DNA of 64,000 nucleotides from Macrobrachium rosenbergii (lineage: Eukaryota > Arthropoda > Malacostraca > Decapoda > Palaemonidae). The position numbers and the translations under genes are program-made. Positions 1 through 10,430 of this stretch are shown here, piece by piece (positions within the stretch are counted from its first letter, which is position 1; each line of letters starts with the position of its first letter). Below the pieces are notes generated by a model. It was not told the origin of the DNA, ran no database searches, and saw only the letters and a program-made list of their open reading frames with translations. The stretch is from positions 34,370,570-34,434,569 of the forward strand of contig NC_089749.1 of assembly GCF_040412425.1 (NCBI RefSeq), given 5' to 3'.

Positions 1-518
1 CCACCAGACAAACAACCGATACCGGTAGTGAAGCATTATTACATGCATACTTACAATTAACCACATGAAACAACCAAGACAACGTTTTTCATTACTAAAT
101 ACAAACACAACAAAACGTAATATCCTTCTTCTACATAATAGGCATTTTCACCCTGCGTAAATTTAAAGGGAATACATAAAACTATCACAACTTAAGGAAA
201 AGTACAATCTCTATTGTCGGAGTTTCGACGTCCCCATAGCAAAAACCCACTGAAGTCCCACATAACTGTAGAATGCAAGGTGATTCCAGTATCTTTAAAG
301 CATTATTTTATCACCAAAATGTCAGAAACATTAAAAACACACTAAAAAAATTCAGATCTGCCAAAATAATCCAAGGAACACGAGTTACACATCAGGTCTT
401 AAGGAACCATAACTAAGAACAGAAGCTGGGTTTTCCAAGCAGTGGCTGAATTCAAAATCCCACTTGATTGGTGGTACTGTACTTAGAACGAACAAACCAA
501 TCAGGTTTCAGCAATGTT
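1..518. other. Left flank, no gene seen
   Basis: AT-rich sequence with no convincing ORF, repeat or RNA gene. It ends at the target site of the Gypsy-1 insertion: TGTT at 515-518 recurs at 5,114-5,117 just after the 3' LTR. Confidence 0.6.
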
Positions 519-957
519 TGTAAAGTCACCTACGTCACCTACAGAGCCGTCAGCGGAGTCTCAGCGAACGTGTCATTCGCTAAGTCTCCGCTGAGCAAGT
601 TTTCTATGGTGACTTCCCAGTTTCTTCGCCATACAGTTAGTCACGCCTAACGTGCCAGGTCACGCGATTTCAATCAGTTAAACTATACATGTATTTGATC
701 ACCTATTATCAATTGTGTATCTTGTATTTCTTTATTCGCAGGCATCAAGATTATATCCACATTGGAATTCTGTCTGTCTTTATATTGTAAACTGTACTTG
801 CTCGCTGTATATTACTGTTAATTGTTATTGACCTCAGGTCACACGCAATCTCTTTGTCTTTCGCGGCTCGACGCCAGTCTGCCGCTATATAAACTGCCTG
901 GATCTGTAATAAAGTAGCAGTCACTTTTACCTGCTCGTTTCTTTTACACCTCTTACA
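519..957 (+). repeat. 5' LTR of Gypsy-1
   Basis: Starts TGTAAAG and ends CTCTTACA; matches 4,674-5,113 almost base for base. It holds the element promoter (TATATAAA at 886-893) and poly(A) signal (AATAAA at 908-913). Confidence 0.95.
886..913 (+). promoter_or_regulatory. LTR TATA box and poly(A) signal
   Basis: TATATAAA lies at 886-893 and AATAAA at 908-913, only ~15 bp apart. This is the usual compact arrangement in LTRs where U3 promoter and R poly(A) signal sit close together. The same TATA box is kept in the 3' LTR, but there the AATAAA has become AATAGA (5,064-5,069). Confidence 0.6.
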
Positions 958-958
958 G

Positions 959-974
959 TGGTGACCCCCCGGAG
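959..974 (+). other. Primer-binding site of Gypsy-1
   Basis: TGGTGACCCCCCGGAG begins one base after the 5' LTR. The TGG start is complementary to the CCA tail of a tRNA. The same TGGTGACCC start follows the 5' LTRs of Gypsy-2, Gypsy-4, Gypsy-5 and the small nested element. I did not identify the primer tRNA. Confidence 0.75.
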
Positions 975-984
975 TAGCCCTGGA

Positions 985-1060
985 GCCATTAGCGGACCCA
1001 TACGGCGACTCAGTCTTGGCTCCAGGAACTTACTCACGCCCTTAGTGGACTAAAGACGGC
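985..1060 (+). other. Two copies of the Gypsy leader dyad motif
   Basis: Copies at 985-1,006 and 1,038-1,060. Each begins GCC, contains TTAG then GGAC, and ends CGGC. The second can form TTAG/CTAA around a TGGA loop. The same 23-nt motif recurs in the leaders of Gypsy-2, -4 and -5. Confidence 0.6.
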
Positions 1061-1132
1061 GCTGTACATGGCACACTTCCGAGTGCATTTTGACACGAGT
1101 ACCCCACTCCAGTAAGAGGGCCAAGAGCGAGC

Positions 1133-1898
1133 ATGGACATGGACATCCCCTCCCTCGTTCAATTAACCGCGAACCTCGTGGACTCGGAGGCCTACCTTCC
1201 TCCCATCTCACCCACGCCCTCCCCCGCGCCGAGGCTTTCACGCTCCTCCACACCCATGTCCACGCCCCCGAACAATCCCTGGCCCGGCAACACAGTCACG
1301 GGCCGCCCTGTCCGTAAAGTTACCGCCGTTCACCAAGGGGAACCCAACAACGTGGCTGTACAGGGTCGAGAGCCACTTCAGGGTAGCGGACCTAACCGAC
1401 GAAATACTGCAGGCCAACACAGTGCTTAACGCCCTTCCGAAGGAGGTATATAGAAAGCTCATCTCGCAGGTGTCCGGTGCACACCCACTCACATACCGCA
1501 TCATGAAGAAGGCCCTCCTCGAGACGTGGTCCCTACTGATGGCCGAGCGGGCCGCCAGCGCCATCGACCTCGTCGTCAACCCGCGGCATGATCTCAACGC
1601 AGTAGATGCATGGAGCATGATCGAGGACCTCCTCTCACTCCCAGACTTCGACAGCAGCAAAACACAGCAAAAAATAAGCCTGTCGTGGGAGATCTACCTT
1701 CGCCAGCTCCTCCCGGAGGTCCACACCCAGATTCCTCACCCTTACACCATGCCCCTCGACGTCCTCATCCAAACGGCGCAGCACCTAACAGACTGCGTGA
1801 AGGCTACACAGAGGCTAACAGCGCCCACACAATCGGACAGCTCCGTCCAGCAGGAAGAAGACGCGGAGCAGAGTATCAACGTCGTCGCCAGGAGGTGA
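1133..1898 (+). pseudogene. gag: Gypsy-1 gag, one frameshift
   Basis: Encodes the structural Gag protein of the element, which would build the cytoplasmic virus-like particle. The ATG at 1,133 follows the leader and is the first start compatible with the family. The N-terminal part reads to about 1,310; the rest continues in a second frame to the stop at 1,898, so one indel near 1,300-1,310 breaks it. The second part matches Gypsy-2 gag clearly, for example the stretch around NALPKEVYRKL and the Pro-rich capsid-like tail with EVHTQIPHPYTMPLDVL. It is about 255 codons in total. Unlike Gypsy-2, a C-terminal zinc-binding C-x-H motif is not readable in this frame; a CHYHKRFGKDARNC-like stretch lies just past the stop in another frame, so the end is also shifted. 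Identification rests on similarity inside the window and on position. Confidence 0.75.
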
Positions 1899-2407
1899 CC
1901 ACCGCCCTACAACAAGTGGAGTTCCCCGGGCCTGTGCCACTACCACAAGCGGTTTGGCAAAGACGCCCGGAACTGCCTGCTGCCCTGCTCTTTTGCCCGT
2001 TCAAAAAACGGGGGTGGCAGATGCCAACAGGACAGACCGCCACGGCAACCGAAAAACCCAGGGGCCCAGAATCAATAGGGTTCTACGTCAGCGACACTGT
2101 CTCCGGCAGGATGATGCTGGTCAACACAGGGGCCTTTAGATCGATCTTCCCAGCAACCAAGGAGGACCGCAAGCAGGAACCAGATCCGACCGCCTCCCTG
2201 ATGGCCGCCAACAGATCCCCCATCCTCTCCTATGGCACCAGGCCCGTGCCGATCTCCATCCTTGGCTGGAGTTATTCCTGGGACTTCGTCGTCGTGGACA
2301 TAGGGACCCCATTCCTGGGTGCTGACTTCCTCGCACACTTCGGGCTGGCAGTCGACGTCGGGCGTAACGCCTCCTTGACACCGACTCCTGCCGGTCCCTC
2401 CCGTTAG
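1899..2407 (+). pseudogene. pol: Gypsy-1 pol: protease, catalytic Asp changed to Asn
   Basis: Retropepsin-type aspartic protease that would cleave the Gag-Pol polyprotein. The frame is open from upstream of 1,899 to the stop at 2,407. The expected active-site motif LVDTGA reads LVNTGA here: codon 2,123-2,125 is AAC where Gypsy-2 has GAC. This single G-to-A change removes the catalytic Asp, so the protease should be inactive. Downstream landmarks of the fold are present: SILGWSYSWDFVVVDI and the FLGADFL segment. The reading frame differs from that of gag, consistent with the usual gag-pol frameshift arrangement or with decay. The stop at 2,407 separates it from RT, whereas Gypsy-2 reads through this point. 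Confidence 0.8.
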
Positions 2408-2430
2408 CAACGGGACCCAAGGCACCCACC

Positions 2431-4110
2431 ATCTGCTCCGTCGCCCCCCACCAGTATGCATAGCTGCTAACGGAGTTTCCTGAAGTATTCAAGCCTGAGC
2501 TCCGCCAAGTCCCCAAGGCCCCAGCCAAACATGGCATCTACCATCACATAACAACTAAGGGGCCCCCCCTACCACATTCGAAGTTCCGGAGGCTTCCCCC
2601 ATGGCGCCTTCAGGAGGCCGAAAACGCATTCGCAGAGATGGAGCAAATGGGAATCTGCAAAAAGGCCTCCAGTCCGTGGGTCCCCCTCCACATGATGCAG
2701 AAACCGGACAGCTCCTGGAGACCCTGCAGCGACTACAGGCATCTCAACATCACAACGGAGCCCGACCACTACCCCTTGCCCAACATGCAGGACCTCATGG
2801 CCTCCTTTCACGGAGCCAAAATATTCACTAAATTAGACCTCCTAAAATCATATTTTCAGGTACCTGTTGCACCAGAGGATATACCAAAGACCGCCATCAT
2901 CACACCGTTCGGGTCCTACGTGTTCGCCTTCTCCACCTTCGGATTGAGGAACGGCGAGGCGACCTTCCAGCAGCTCATGGACAGCATCCTCGGGGACCTG
3001 AAGTTCTGCGTCTGCTACGTTGATGACATCCTCATATTTTCCAGGTCTCACAGTGAACACCAAAAACACATCCGGGCAGTCCTGCAGCGCCTCCAGGAGA
3101 ACGGCCTCGTCGTGCATTTCGACAAATGCACCTTCGGCATCCAGAAAGCTGACTTCCTGGGCCACGAGATATCCCTGCCAGGCGTCCACCCACTCACATC
3201 CAAGGTCGCAGCTGTCACCAGGTTCCCTACCCCCACCTCCGTCAAGGCCGTCCAGGAGTTCCTGGGGATGGTGAATTTCTACAGGCGGTTCACCCCTGGG
3301 ATCGCGCACACCACAGCTCCCCCTGACGGAAGCGCTCAAAGGCCAACCGAAGTCCCTGTCGTGGGGACCCAGCCAGCAGCGGGCCTTCTCCCTGACGAAG
3401 GCCGCCCTCACCGAGGCATCCGCCTTGACACACCACGACCCCAGAGCCCCCCTCCAGCTGACAACGGACGCCAGCAACGTCGCCTGTGGTGCTGTCCTGG
3501 AGCAAATCATCAATGGTGCCCCCCAGCCCATCGCCTTCTTCAGCAAGAAATTCAACCCCGCAAAGACCTGCTACAGCACCTTCGACAGGGAACTCTGCGT
3601 GATGTACCGTGCAGTCTGGCACTTAAGTTCCTCCTGGAAGGGACACCCTTCACAATCTTTACGGACCACCAGCCATTGGTTCACGCCTTCACCAAGCAGG
3701 GGGACGCATGGTCTTCCAGGCAGCAGCGACACCTCTCAGCCATCGCTGAATTCACCTGCTCCATCAGGTACCTCCCCGGCAAGAAAAATCCTGTAGCAGA
3801 CGCCCTCTCCAGAATCGAGCTGAACGCAGTGCAGCTTGGGGTAAACTACGAAGACCTCGCCAGGGAACAGGTCGCAGATACAGAAACCCCAGCCTACCGC
3901 ACCACTGTCACATCCCTTAAGTGGAGGGACGTGCCCCTCACCCCCAGGGGCCCAAGCCTCCTCAGCGACATCAGTACTGGTCAGCCCCGCCCCTTGGTCC
4001 CAGCCTCCCACCGCCGCCAGGTGTTCGACATCATTCACGGCCTCTCACATCCCTCCGGCAGAACAACGGCCAAGCTGCTGTCAAAGAAGTTCGTCTGGCA
4101 CGGAGTGTAG
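2431..4110 (+). pseudogene. pol: Gypsy-1 pol: reverse transcriptase and RNase H
   Basis: Copies the element RNA into DNA and removes the RNA strand. The long frame 2,638-4,110 (490 codons) contains the RT palm with LDLLKSYFQVPV (first catalytic Asp about residue 67) and CYVDDILIF (YVDD about residues 127-130). After FYRRFTPGIAHT the frame slips: the connection and start of RNase H (LTTDASNVACGAVLEQ) are read in another frame at about 3,425-3,620, then the first frame resumes with LLEGTPFTIFTDHQPLVHAF. Two roughly compensating indels near 3,320 and 3,620 explain this. The N-terminal RT region from about 2,431 is also out of frame. The ORF ends at a TAG (4,108-4,110) where Gypsy-2 and Gypsy-3 have Arg and Gln codons, inside the integrase zinc-finger region. 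Confidence 0.9.
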
Positions 4111-4668
4111 AAAGATGCCACGTCCTGGGCGAAACAGTGCCTGCAGTGCCAAACCAGCAAGGTGGGACGTCATACAAAGTCCGGAATAGGTGATGAGGTC
4201 GGAAAGTTCGCCCCCTGCAAGCGCACGTACACCGACAGATCGAACACTTTCACACCACCAGGGCTACCATCCACCACCCACGTCTTCATCAGGGATGAAG
4301 CCGTCCGCCCGCCACTGACCAGGCCCTACAGGGCCCCCTTCCACGTGCTGGAGCGGAACAACAAGGCGTTCCTGCTCGCACTTCCCGGGAGGAACGACTG
4401 GGTTTCAATAGACCGGTTAAAGCCCGCCCTCCTGGAGGAGGACACAGACGTCACTGCAGCGCACCCCCTGCCCGGCCGCTCTTCGCCACAGCCAGGCCCC
4501 CGCAAGCAGCGGCCGCACAGCCATCGCAGGAAAAGACCGCCCGCACCTGCAGCCACACAGCCGCACACAGGGTGTTCTCCCATTGTCCTCACGCAGTCGT
4601 GGCACCCTTCAACGCCCCAGCAGATATGCAGACTGATCAGACGTGTCCCACGCCTTTGGGGGTGGTGA
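4111..4668 (+). pseudogene. pol: Gypsy-1 integrase remnant, catalytic core deleted
   Basis: The sequence continues past the TAG with the zinc-finger Cys pair (CLQCQTSKVGRHTKSG) and then jumps, at about 4,185-4,200, straight to the C-terminal integrase region (KFAPC ... VFIRDEAVRPPLTRPY ... DWVSIDRLKPALLEE). In Gypsy-2 about 170 residues lie between these two blocks, including DRSTRW, STDRGS and the ANGMVERFHRS block that carry the DDE catalytic residues. All are missing here. The frame 4,162-4,668 therefore encodes only a zinc-finger tail fused to the DNA-binding end. Gypsy-5 has a deletion ending at nearly the same point. Confidence 0.88.
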
Positions 4669-4673
4669 GTATT

Positions 4674-5113
4674 TGTAAAGTTATCTACATCACCTACAGA
4701 GCCGTCAGCGGAGTCTCCAGCGAACGTGTCATTCGCTAAGTCTCCGCTGAGCAAGTTTTCTATGGTGACTTCCCAGTTTCTTCGCCATACAATTAGTCAC
4801 GCCTAACGTGCCAGGTCACGCGATTTCAATCAATTAAACTATACATGTATTTGATCACCTATTATCAATTGTGTATCTTGTATTCCTTTATTCGCAGGCA
4901 TCAAGATTATATCCACATTGGAATTCTGTCTGTCTTTATATTGTAAACTGTACTTGCTCGCTGTATATTACTGTTAATTGTTATTGACCTCAGGTCACAC
5001 GCAATCTCATTGTCTTTCGCGGCTCGACGCCAGTCTGCCGCTATATAAACTGCCTGGATCTGTAATAGAGTAGCAGTCACTTTTACCTGCTCGTTTCTTT
5101 TGCACCTCTTACA
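4674..5113 (+). repeat. 3' LTR of Gypsy-1
   Basis: Direct repeat of 519-957. It is preceded by a short G-rich polypurine tract at about 4,657-4,671. TATATAAA is kept at about 5,042-5,049, but AATAAA is AATAGA at 5,064-5,069, so its poly(A) signal is weakened. Confidence 0.95.
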
Positions 5114-5117
5114 TGTT

Positions 5118-5573
5118 CAGGTACCCATATTTCCAGATGAGAGTTACAATGACGTTTGAAATATGCTAGCCATCCTTACCCACAATGCAGTGGAACAAAA
5201 AAAAAAATCCATTTGGGAGTCTCACTTAAGTGACCATTGAAGCATAAATAAAGAATCTAGAGAAAGTCCAAGTTTGTAACAACATGCATTGGTAAATATC
5301 TCAGTAACAGTCAGTAACATTAAATTTGCATTATATTTGGGTATGAATTTGGTAAAATTTTACTTTAAACCGTCATCACATTTTGGACTTCAAAGTATTA
5401 TTTTCCAATATTCTATTGTGCACTTTGAGCATTTCTGACATTCGTTTCATCGGCAAATAAGTACTTTTAGAGATAGTGGACCTCAACCTGATATCCTATA
5501 ATTTGGGGGACCACTGTGGGGAAACGATGGTTCTGGGTGGGGGGAAAACACAAAATTAGTAAAATGCGATCAA
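5118..5573. other. Unannotated AT-rich DNA
   Basis: Host sequence resuming after the Gypsy-1 target duplication. No coding frame or clear repeat seen. Confidence 0.5.
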
Positions 5574-6010
5574 TTAAACCTAACCTAGCCTGCAGGACTG
5601 GATCCTTATTTGGCCTGAGAGGGGAAAACCCTTCACCTAATCTAACCTAGTATGCTGGGCCCTTGATCCCCTACCTAACCTAAGCAGGGACTGTATCCTT
5701 ACCTAGCCCTAAGTCCTTACAGGCCAGAGGTGTTGCACCGCCAGGACCCCCCATCTAATTTAACCTAGGATGCGAGGTCCTTACTTAGTATTGGACCCCC
5801 AACTTACTTAACCTAAGGCATTGCAAATGAATAGGTCCTGATAGGTATTTCTAAGTAATAACTCCGCATGGACTGTATGGAACAGTTCCGCAAATAGGAA
5901 ATTCATAGGGAGCCATATGTTCAAGAATCAAGAAGGGATTGGCTAAGGAAATCTATTATAAAAGGAATCCTACTAACCTAACGTCTCCTAACCTAACCTA
6001 ACCTAGTAGG
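5574..6010. repeat. Degenerate TAACC-rich repeat
   Basis: Scattered CTAACCTA words, often followed by a G-rich and CCTT-containing stretch, suggest a decayed tandem array with units of perhaps 60-75 bp. The end (about 5,988-6,008) is a clean run of four CCTAA-type units, the reverse complement of the arthropod telomere unit TTAGG. It is far too short to be a telomere. Confidence 0.45.
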
Positions 6011-7717
6011 CCGTGTTTTTTTTGTCTGGCCGCTCTGCCACCAAACCCCAGGCAGGATGGCCAACATACAATAACATAATCAGTTCTGAGGTTAATTACA
6101 GGTTAATTGCAGTTGACCGACAACAAATTGTGGCAAATTCTTGATAAGCAACCAAAATACTATAAGAATAGTCAATTTTAAAGGAAATATCCAATGCAAT
6201 GCTAATGCTTAGTTCTACCAAATAATAATAATGCGATCTAACCAACCACACCTAACCTGACCTATGTCCTTACCCTTGTGCATGATACTAGTTTGATTAC
6301 TTTCCATAAACTTACCTTAATATGAATGAGTACTACCAGTGAGATTACCGACCTTTTTGTATCACTTGAGTTCCCCTCAACCAAGATCCTGGTTTCCCAC
6401 TGTGGTCTCCCAGATTTTAGTGTATAAGCCTAGGGGTGAGGTCAGTCTTTGAAAGTATTCACTTCCTAAGGAACGAATGTCTGAACCATTCAGTGCACAG
6501 ATTAAATAAATCAAAATGACATGCTATGGTCCAAAATACGAAAACGCTGTACAGTAAATTTACACCAAAATTTTCGTATTGAGTACGGGTCTATTATTAA
6601 GGAGACTTCGGAAGACAGTACAATAACTTCAGCACTGGTATTAAAGCTCTTTAAACAATAACTTTGCGTAATCTTGAACAAAACGGTAGAACAATACACA
6701 GAATGTACACCGAAATTTTCTGATGATCCGGTTATTTGTCACTTACTGAAAACCTACTACTGTAAATCACTTTCATTAGTTTTAAGGTTTCAAAAGTCAT
6801 CTCACGAACAACGCCGTATATCACGTATTACGACAAACGTGACCTAACGAATTCATTTCTCATGATAGAGATGTAGTAAACGTAATTTTCACTAATGACA
6901 GAAAATGTTACGCTCGCTGTAAATTGTTATCGTTATCACTAGATGGCGGTGGCTTGAGCGGCAGCCTGGGAATAACTACATTATACGGGAGATCATTTTT
7001 TCTCCAGTTCGAAAATTATTGCAACTTTATGTGCCCGTCTGCTGTTTGCCCCTTGTTTACTTCCGTAGGATACCCTCTTTCATGTCTGCATTAATGACAG
7101 TATTACCACTTCTTTACTTGATCTATATTAATGCTGTAACTGACAATTGAATGAGAGAATGTGTGTGTGTTCGTGTGTGTGTGTGTGTTGTGTGCTTGTG
7201 AGTATGTGTATTTTTTAACTAAATGCGTTGTAGCTTTTCCTTCTCCCAACAAATATTCGTAGGAAAAAACATATGGCTCATTCAACTAGTAGTATCATGA
7301 AAAACCAATTTTTACACAAATAGCATGAATACCGATAATTATCCAATGATACTTTTAGTTATAGCCTATCATTATTCTTCAGTTTGCTCAGGGTAACTTT
7401 CAATTACCTTATAATTGGCGAAGAATTAGAAATTTCAGGTAAACAAAACAAAATCTTCTTGGCACACGTCCTTCAAGGGACAGCTTACATTGCTATAACA
7501 AAATTTTATCGAGGAATAAAAATAATTTTTTTATGCACTGGCCTTTTTTTATGTAAAGATATTTAGAGGATACATTACTCTCTCGTGGCTCTCTGAAGAT
7601 GAGATAAATATCACTTTCTCTTTTCTCGTGCATAAAGAACCAAGGAAGAGTAAACAAAATATTTTCTGGCAAATAAAAGCTGTCAGGAGAATTGTCTACA
7701 TACTTACAGACCCCCAC
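6011..7717. other. Unannotated DNA
   Basis: AT-rich with a small imperfect (GT) tract at about 7,161-7,188. No supportable gene. Confidence 0.5.
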
Positions 7718-8209
7718 GCATATTTCCCAAGTCTGGAAGAGTATAGGGATAGGGAAAATTAGGACCAATCAAAGAGCGCGGAGCTGATCATGACGTCACA
7801 AGCCACGCCTTTTAGCTCCTCGGTCCCATATCCATTACCGCCAGTCACGATGCCAAAGAAAAACTTCACAAATTCACAGTTTATGGCTTGTATGACTTAT
7901 ACAGTACATTTTAGTGAGATACATCTAAACATAATGCAACACTAATTTAACAACAATATATTCTTCAAATGAGATACACCGTGAAATATATTATCCGTTA
8001 TTGGCTTCTCCTTTTTGGTAATAATGGTCAGTGCCTGTTAACTCCTGCTCGCGAAGTCGATATTTACTGCATAAATAATATTTCCGTCGCGAGTTTCTAA
8101 ATTATATACTTGAATATGCATGTTCAATTCCATTTACAAAGAGTTGCGATAACTCATAGGATGCATCAAACAATATAAAAGACGGTAAAAATGATGGTAT
8201 CTGACCTGT
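7718..8209 (+). repeat. Left arm of a ~0.5-kb inverted repeat
   Basis: Matches the reverse complement of 10,431-10,936 nearly end to end with scattered substitutions and small indels. The outer end is GC-richer and contains TGACGTCA (CRE-type palindrome, about 7,791-7,798) and an ATTGG/CCAAT box (about 7,766-7,770). The inner end is AT-rich. The 2.2 kb between the arms has no ORF. It could be a foldback or TIR element, or an inverted duplication. Confidence 0.85.
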
Positions 8210-8599
8210 TTGTAGGGGAAAATAGGGATAGGGAGTAGGCTTACGCTACGGATTTCTATAGACATATGCTATTTCGTAGTAATGCACATTACTGTGCATT
8301 GTATAAAAGCAACATACTGGTCATTACTAGGTCATGAACAGGAATCAGACTGATATAGTCCCTTCTATTTACAAGGACACAGTAATTCATTAAATTATTT
8401 CAAGAGCTAATGTGCCCTTAAGGAAACCTACGGTATTATTTATTGGTGATCTAAGTTAGCCTACTGTAACCAAATATAGTTACTTGACAAACTCATCCTG
8501 TCAGTAGCTTATCTGAATAAGGTTGTTTTTCAAGGTGTACTTGATAAGCTGTAGTAACAAATTGCCGTTTTGATAACCTTCTATATGTCCTTACCTGAT

Positions 8600-8905
8600 T
8601 GGTGCTTGTCATTCATTGTGTACAAATATATAAAAAGCTTTCTATTAAATATTTTTTGCTTCTGATTTTTACTTTTCGTGCACTGTGTAAGAATAACTAA
8701 AAAGTTATAATATAATTCAGTACTGAATATTTTTAGCAAGCCCTTACGTGACTTTTACTTAAAATTCATTGTGTACAAACAAAACACTGATTATTTAATT
8801 TATATTTAATATTTTTAGCAAACCGTTCATACTTGTCATTCATTGTGTACACAGAATTAAAATGAGTATTTCATTAGTAATTAATATTTTTAGCAATTAT
8901 AGGAG
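8600..8905. repeat. Degenerate tandem repeat, about 85-95-bp unit
   Basis: Three to four diverged units, each with CATTCATTGTGTACAAA-like and TTAATATTTTTAGCAA-like blocks. It lies inside the inverted-repeat structure. Confidence 0.6.
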
Positions 8906-9345
8906 TACAGAATACCTATTTATGGAGTTACAGTAGACTTTTTACTGAGCTGAACTAGAGCAGAATTGATGCATAAATTTATTAGAACTGCGATATGCTT
9001 TAAAATAAATATGGATGACGCTTTTTTCCAAACTCTCTTTCAGCAGAAAATTTTATACAAATATTCAACATGTATTAATTAAAACCTGGGATAACGGTAG
9101 TATATGAGTATACCACTATTTTCATACAAGCTCACACTCAATAGCCAAATGTATGCCTTAAATTAAGTGCATAAATTTGTCGTCAAAACCGTATCCTCCA
9201 CATTTCATTTAAGCATAAGGCAGTTATTATTTTAGTACTGTACATAATACCTTTTATAGCCTGAAACAACAGGCAGTAACGCCTGAAAAACGTTCCATGC
9301 TCGAGTGGGCTAGTGGTAAACGTTAAGACAAGCAAAATCCCCATA

Positions 9346-9493
<148 letters not shown>

Positions 9494-9584
9494 TCTGTAT
9501 ATATGATGAGAGTTCATTTTTGACAGGTGTGGTTATAATGAGATAGATGAGAACTCAGTACTGGAACATGAGTTTATTCCAACG

Positions 9585-9609
9585 TTTCGACCGCAGAGGT
9601 CTTCTTCAG
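9585..9609 (-). ncRNA. Hammerhead-ribozyme-like core (left palindrome arm)
   Basis: Read on the minus strand: CTGAAGA, then a GACC/GGTC stem with a 5-nt TCTGC loop, then GAAAC. This fits the conserved core CUGANGA-stem II-GAAA. I could not assign helices I and III with confidence, so ribozyme activity is not claimed. Confidence 0.5.
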
Positions 9610-9767
9610 GGACCTGACAAAGTATAGGTTGTAGCAAGTATATATACAAAATCATATTCCCGAGGGCTGCGCTAATGTTTTAATCTCCTTACCCTATCCG
9701 ATAGTTGCAGCCCTGGGGAATATGATTTTGTATATATACTTGCTATAACCTGTACTTTGTCAGTTCC

Positions 9768-9792
9768 CTGAAGGAGACCTCGGCAGTCGAAA
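9768..9792 (+). ncRNA. Hammerhead-like core, degenerate (right arm)
   Basis: CTGAAGG, then GACC...AGTC, then GAAAC. The last core A is G and stem II has a C-A mismatch relative to the left arm, so this copy is probably inactive. Confidence 0.4.
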
Positions 9793-9836
9793 CGTTGGAA
9801 TAAACTCATGTTCCAGGACTGAGTTCTCATTTATCT

Positions 9837-9837
<1 letters not shown>

Positions 9838-9875
<38 letters not shown>
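9838..9875. repeat. (TA)n microsatellite
   Basis: About 36 bp of TA repeats abutting the palindrome. Confidence 0.97.
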
Positions 9876-9879
<4 letters not shown>

Positions 9880-10430
9880 ACACAGTACTGTACATCCTTG
9901 GGGGCTAAAATGGACTTAATACTGAGCTGAGACTTAAATTTATACAATAATGGAAGCCAAATAAAACAAACTGCATTGAAATAATGTATCGGTAAATGTT
10001 CAGAGTTTGTTCTTTTATATATTTTTAACTTACAAGAGGTACTTTAGGGATGAGAAAATAAGTATATTGCACAGTCCAGCATATAACACTACATCCTGTC
10101 AACATTTTAGCAGCAACTTACTTCAGTTGCCCTCTAGCTCAGTGACCACTGCCATGCGACTTAGCATTTGCAACATTTTCTTTCGCCGCCAACTGGGTAC
10201 AATTTATAAGAATTAAAACTGTTTATTTTTTTCACAAAAAGTTTCTTTCCATTGCTTGAATTCTTCTCTGCACTTGACACTGGTTCTAAGTTTTACACAG
10301 TCTTGTTCATATTTAATGTCAACATTTAAAGCCGTCACTTTCGAAGTCCAAGATTAAATAAATACATCTTGATGGGAGTCGAAGCGCCGCGAAGTTCTTG
10401 GCCTCCTGTCTGTAGTCTGTAGTGCTATTA

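Larger units (their letters stand above)
519..5113 (+). mobile_element. Gypsy-1: Ty3/Gypsy LTR retrotransposon, complete ends, defective
   Basis: A 4.6-kb element bounded by two ~440-bp direct LTRs (519-957 and 4,674-5,113), flanked by a 4-bp target duplication TGTT (or 5-bp ATGTT if the terminal A is shared). The order is LTR, primer-binding site, leader, gag, protease, reverse transcriptase, RNase H, integrase remnant, polypurine tract, LTR, which is the Ty3/Gypsy order. By eye the LTRs differ at about nine substitutions and one indel, so the insertion is moderately young. It cannot move by itself: gag and pol are frameshifted, the protease catalytic Asp is Asn, a stop lies in the integrase zinc-finger region, and the integrase catalytic core is deleted. 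Gypsy-3 at 61,134-64,000 is its closest relative here. Confidence 0.93.
9541..9838. repeat. Palindrome, ~125-bp arms, ~45-bp spacer
   Basis: 9,541-9,665 and 9,715-9,838 are reverse complements with about ten mismatches. Each arm carries a CUGANGA-like ... GAAAC hammerhead-type core and, downstream, AATAAA. Inverted terminal units with hammerhead motifs are known from Penelope-like elements, but no Penelope protein is visible here. Confidence 0.85.
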
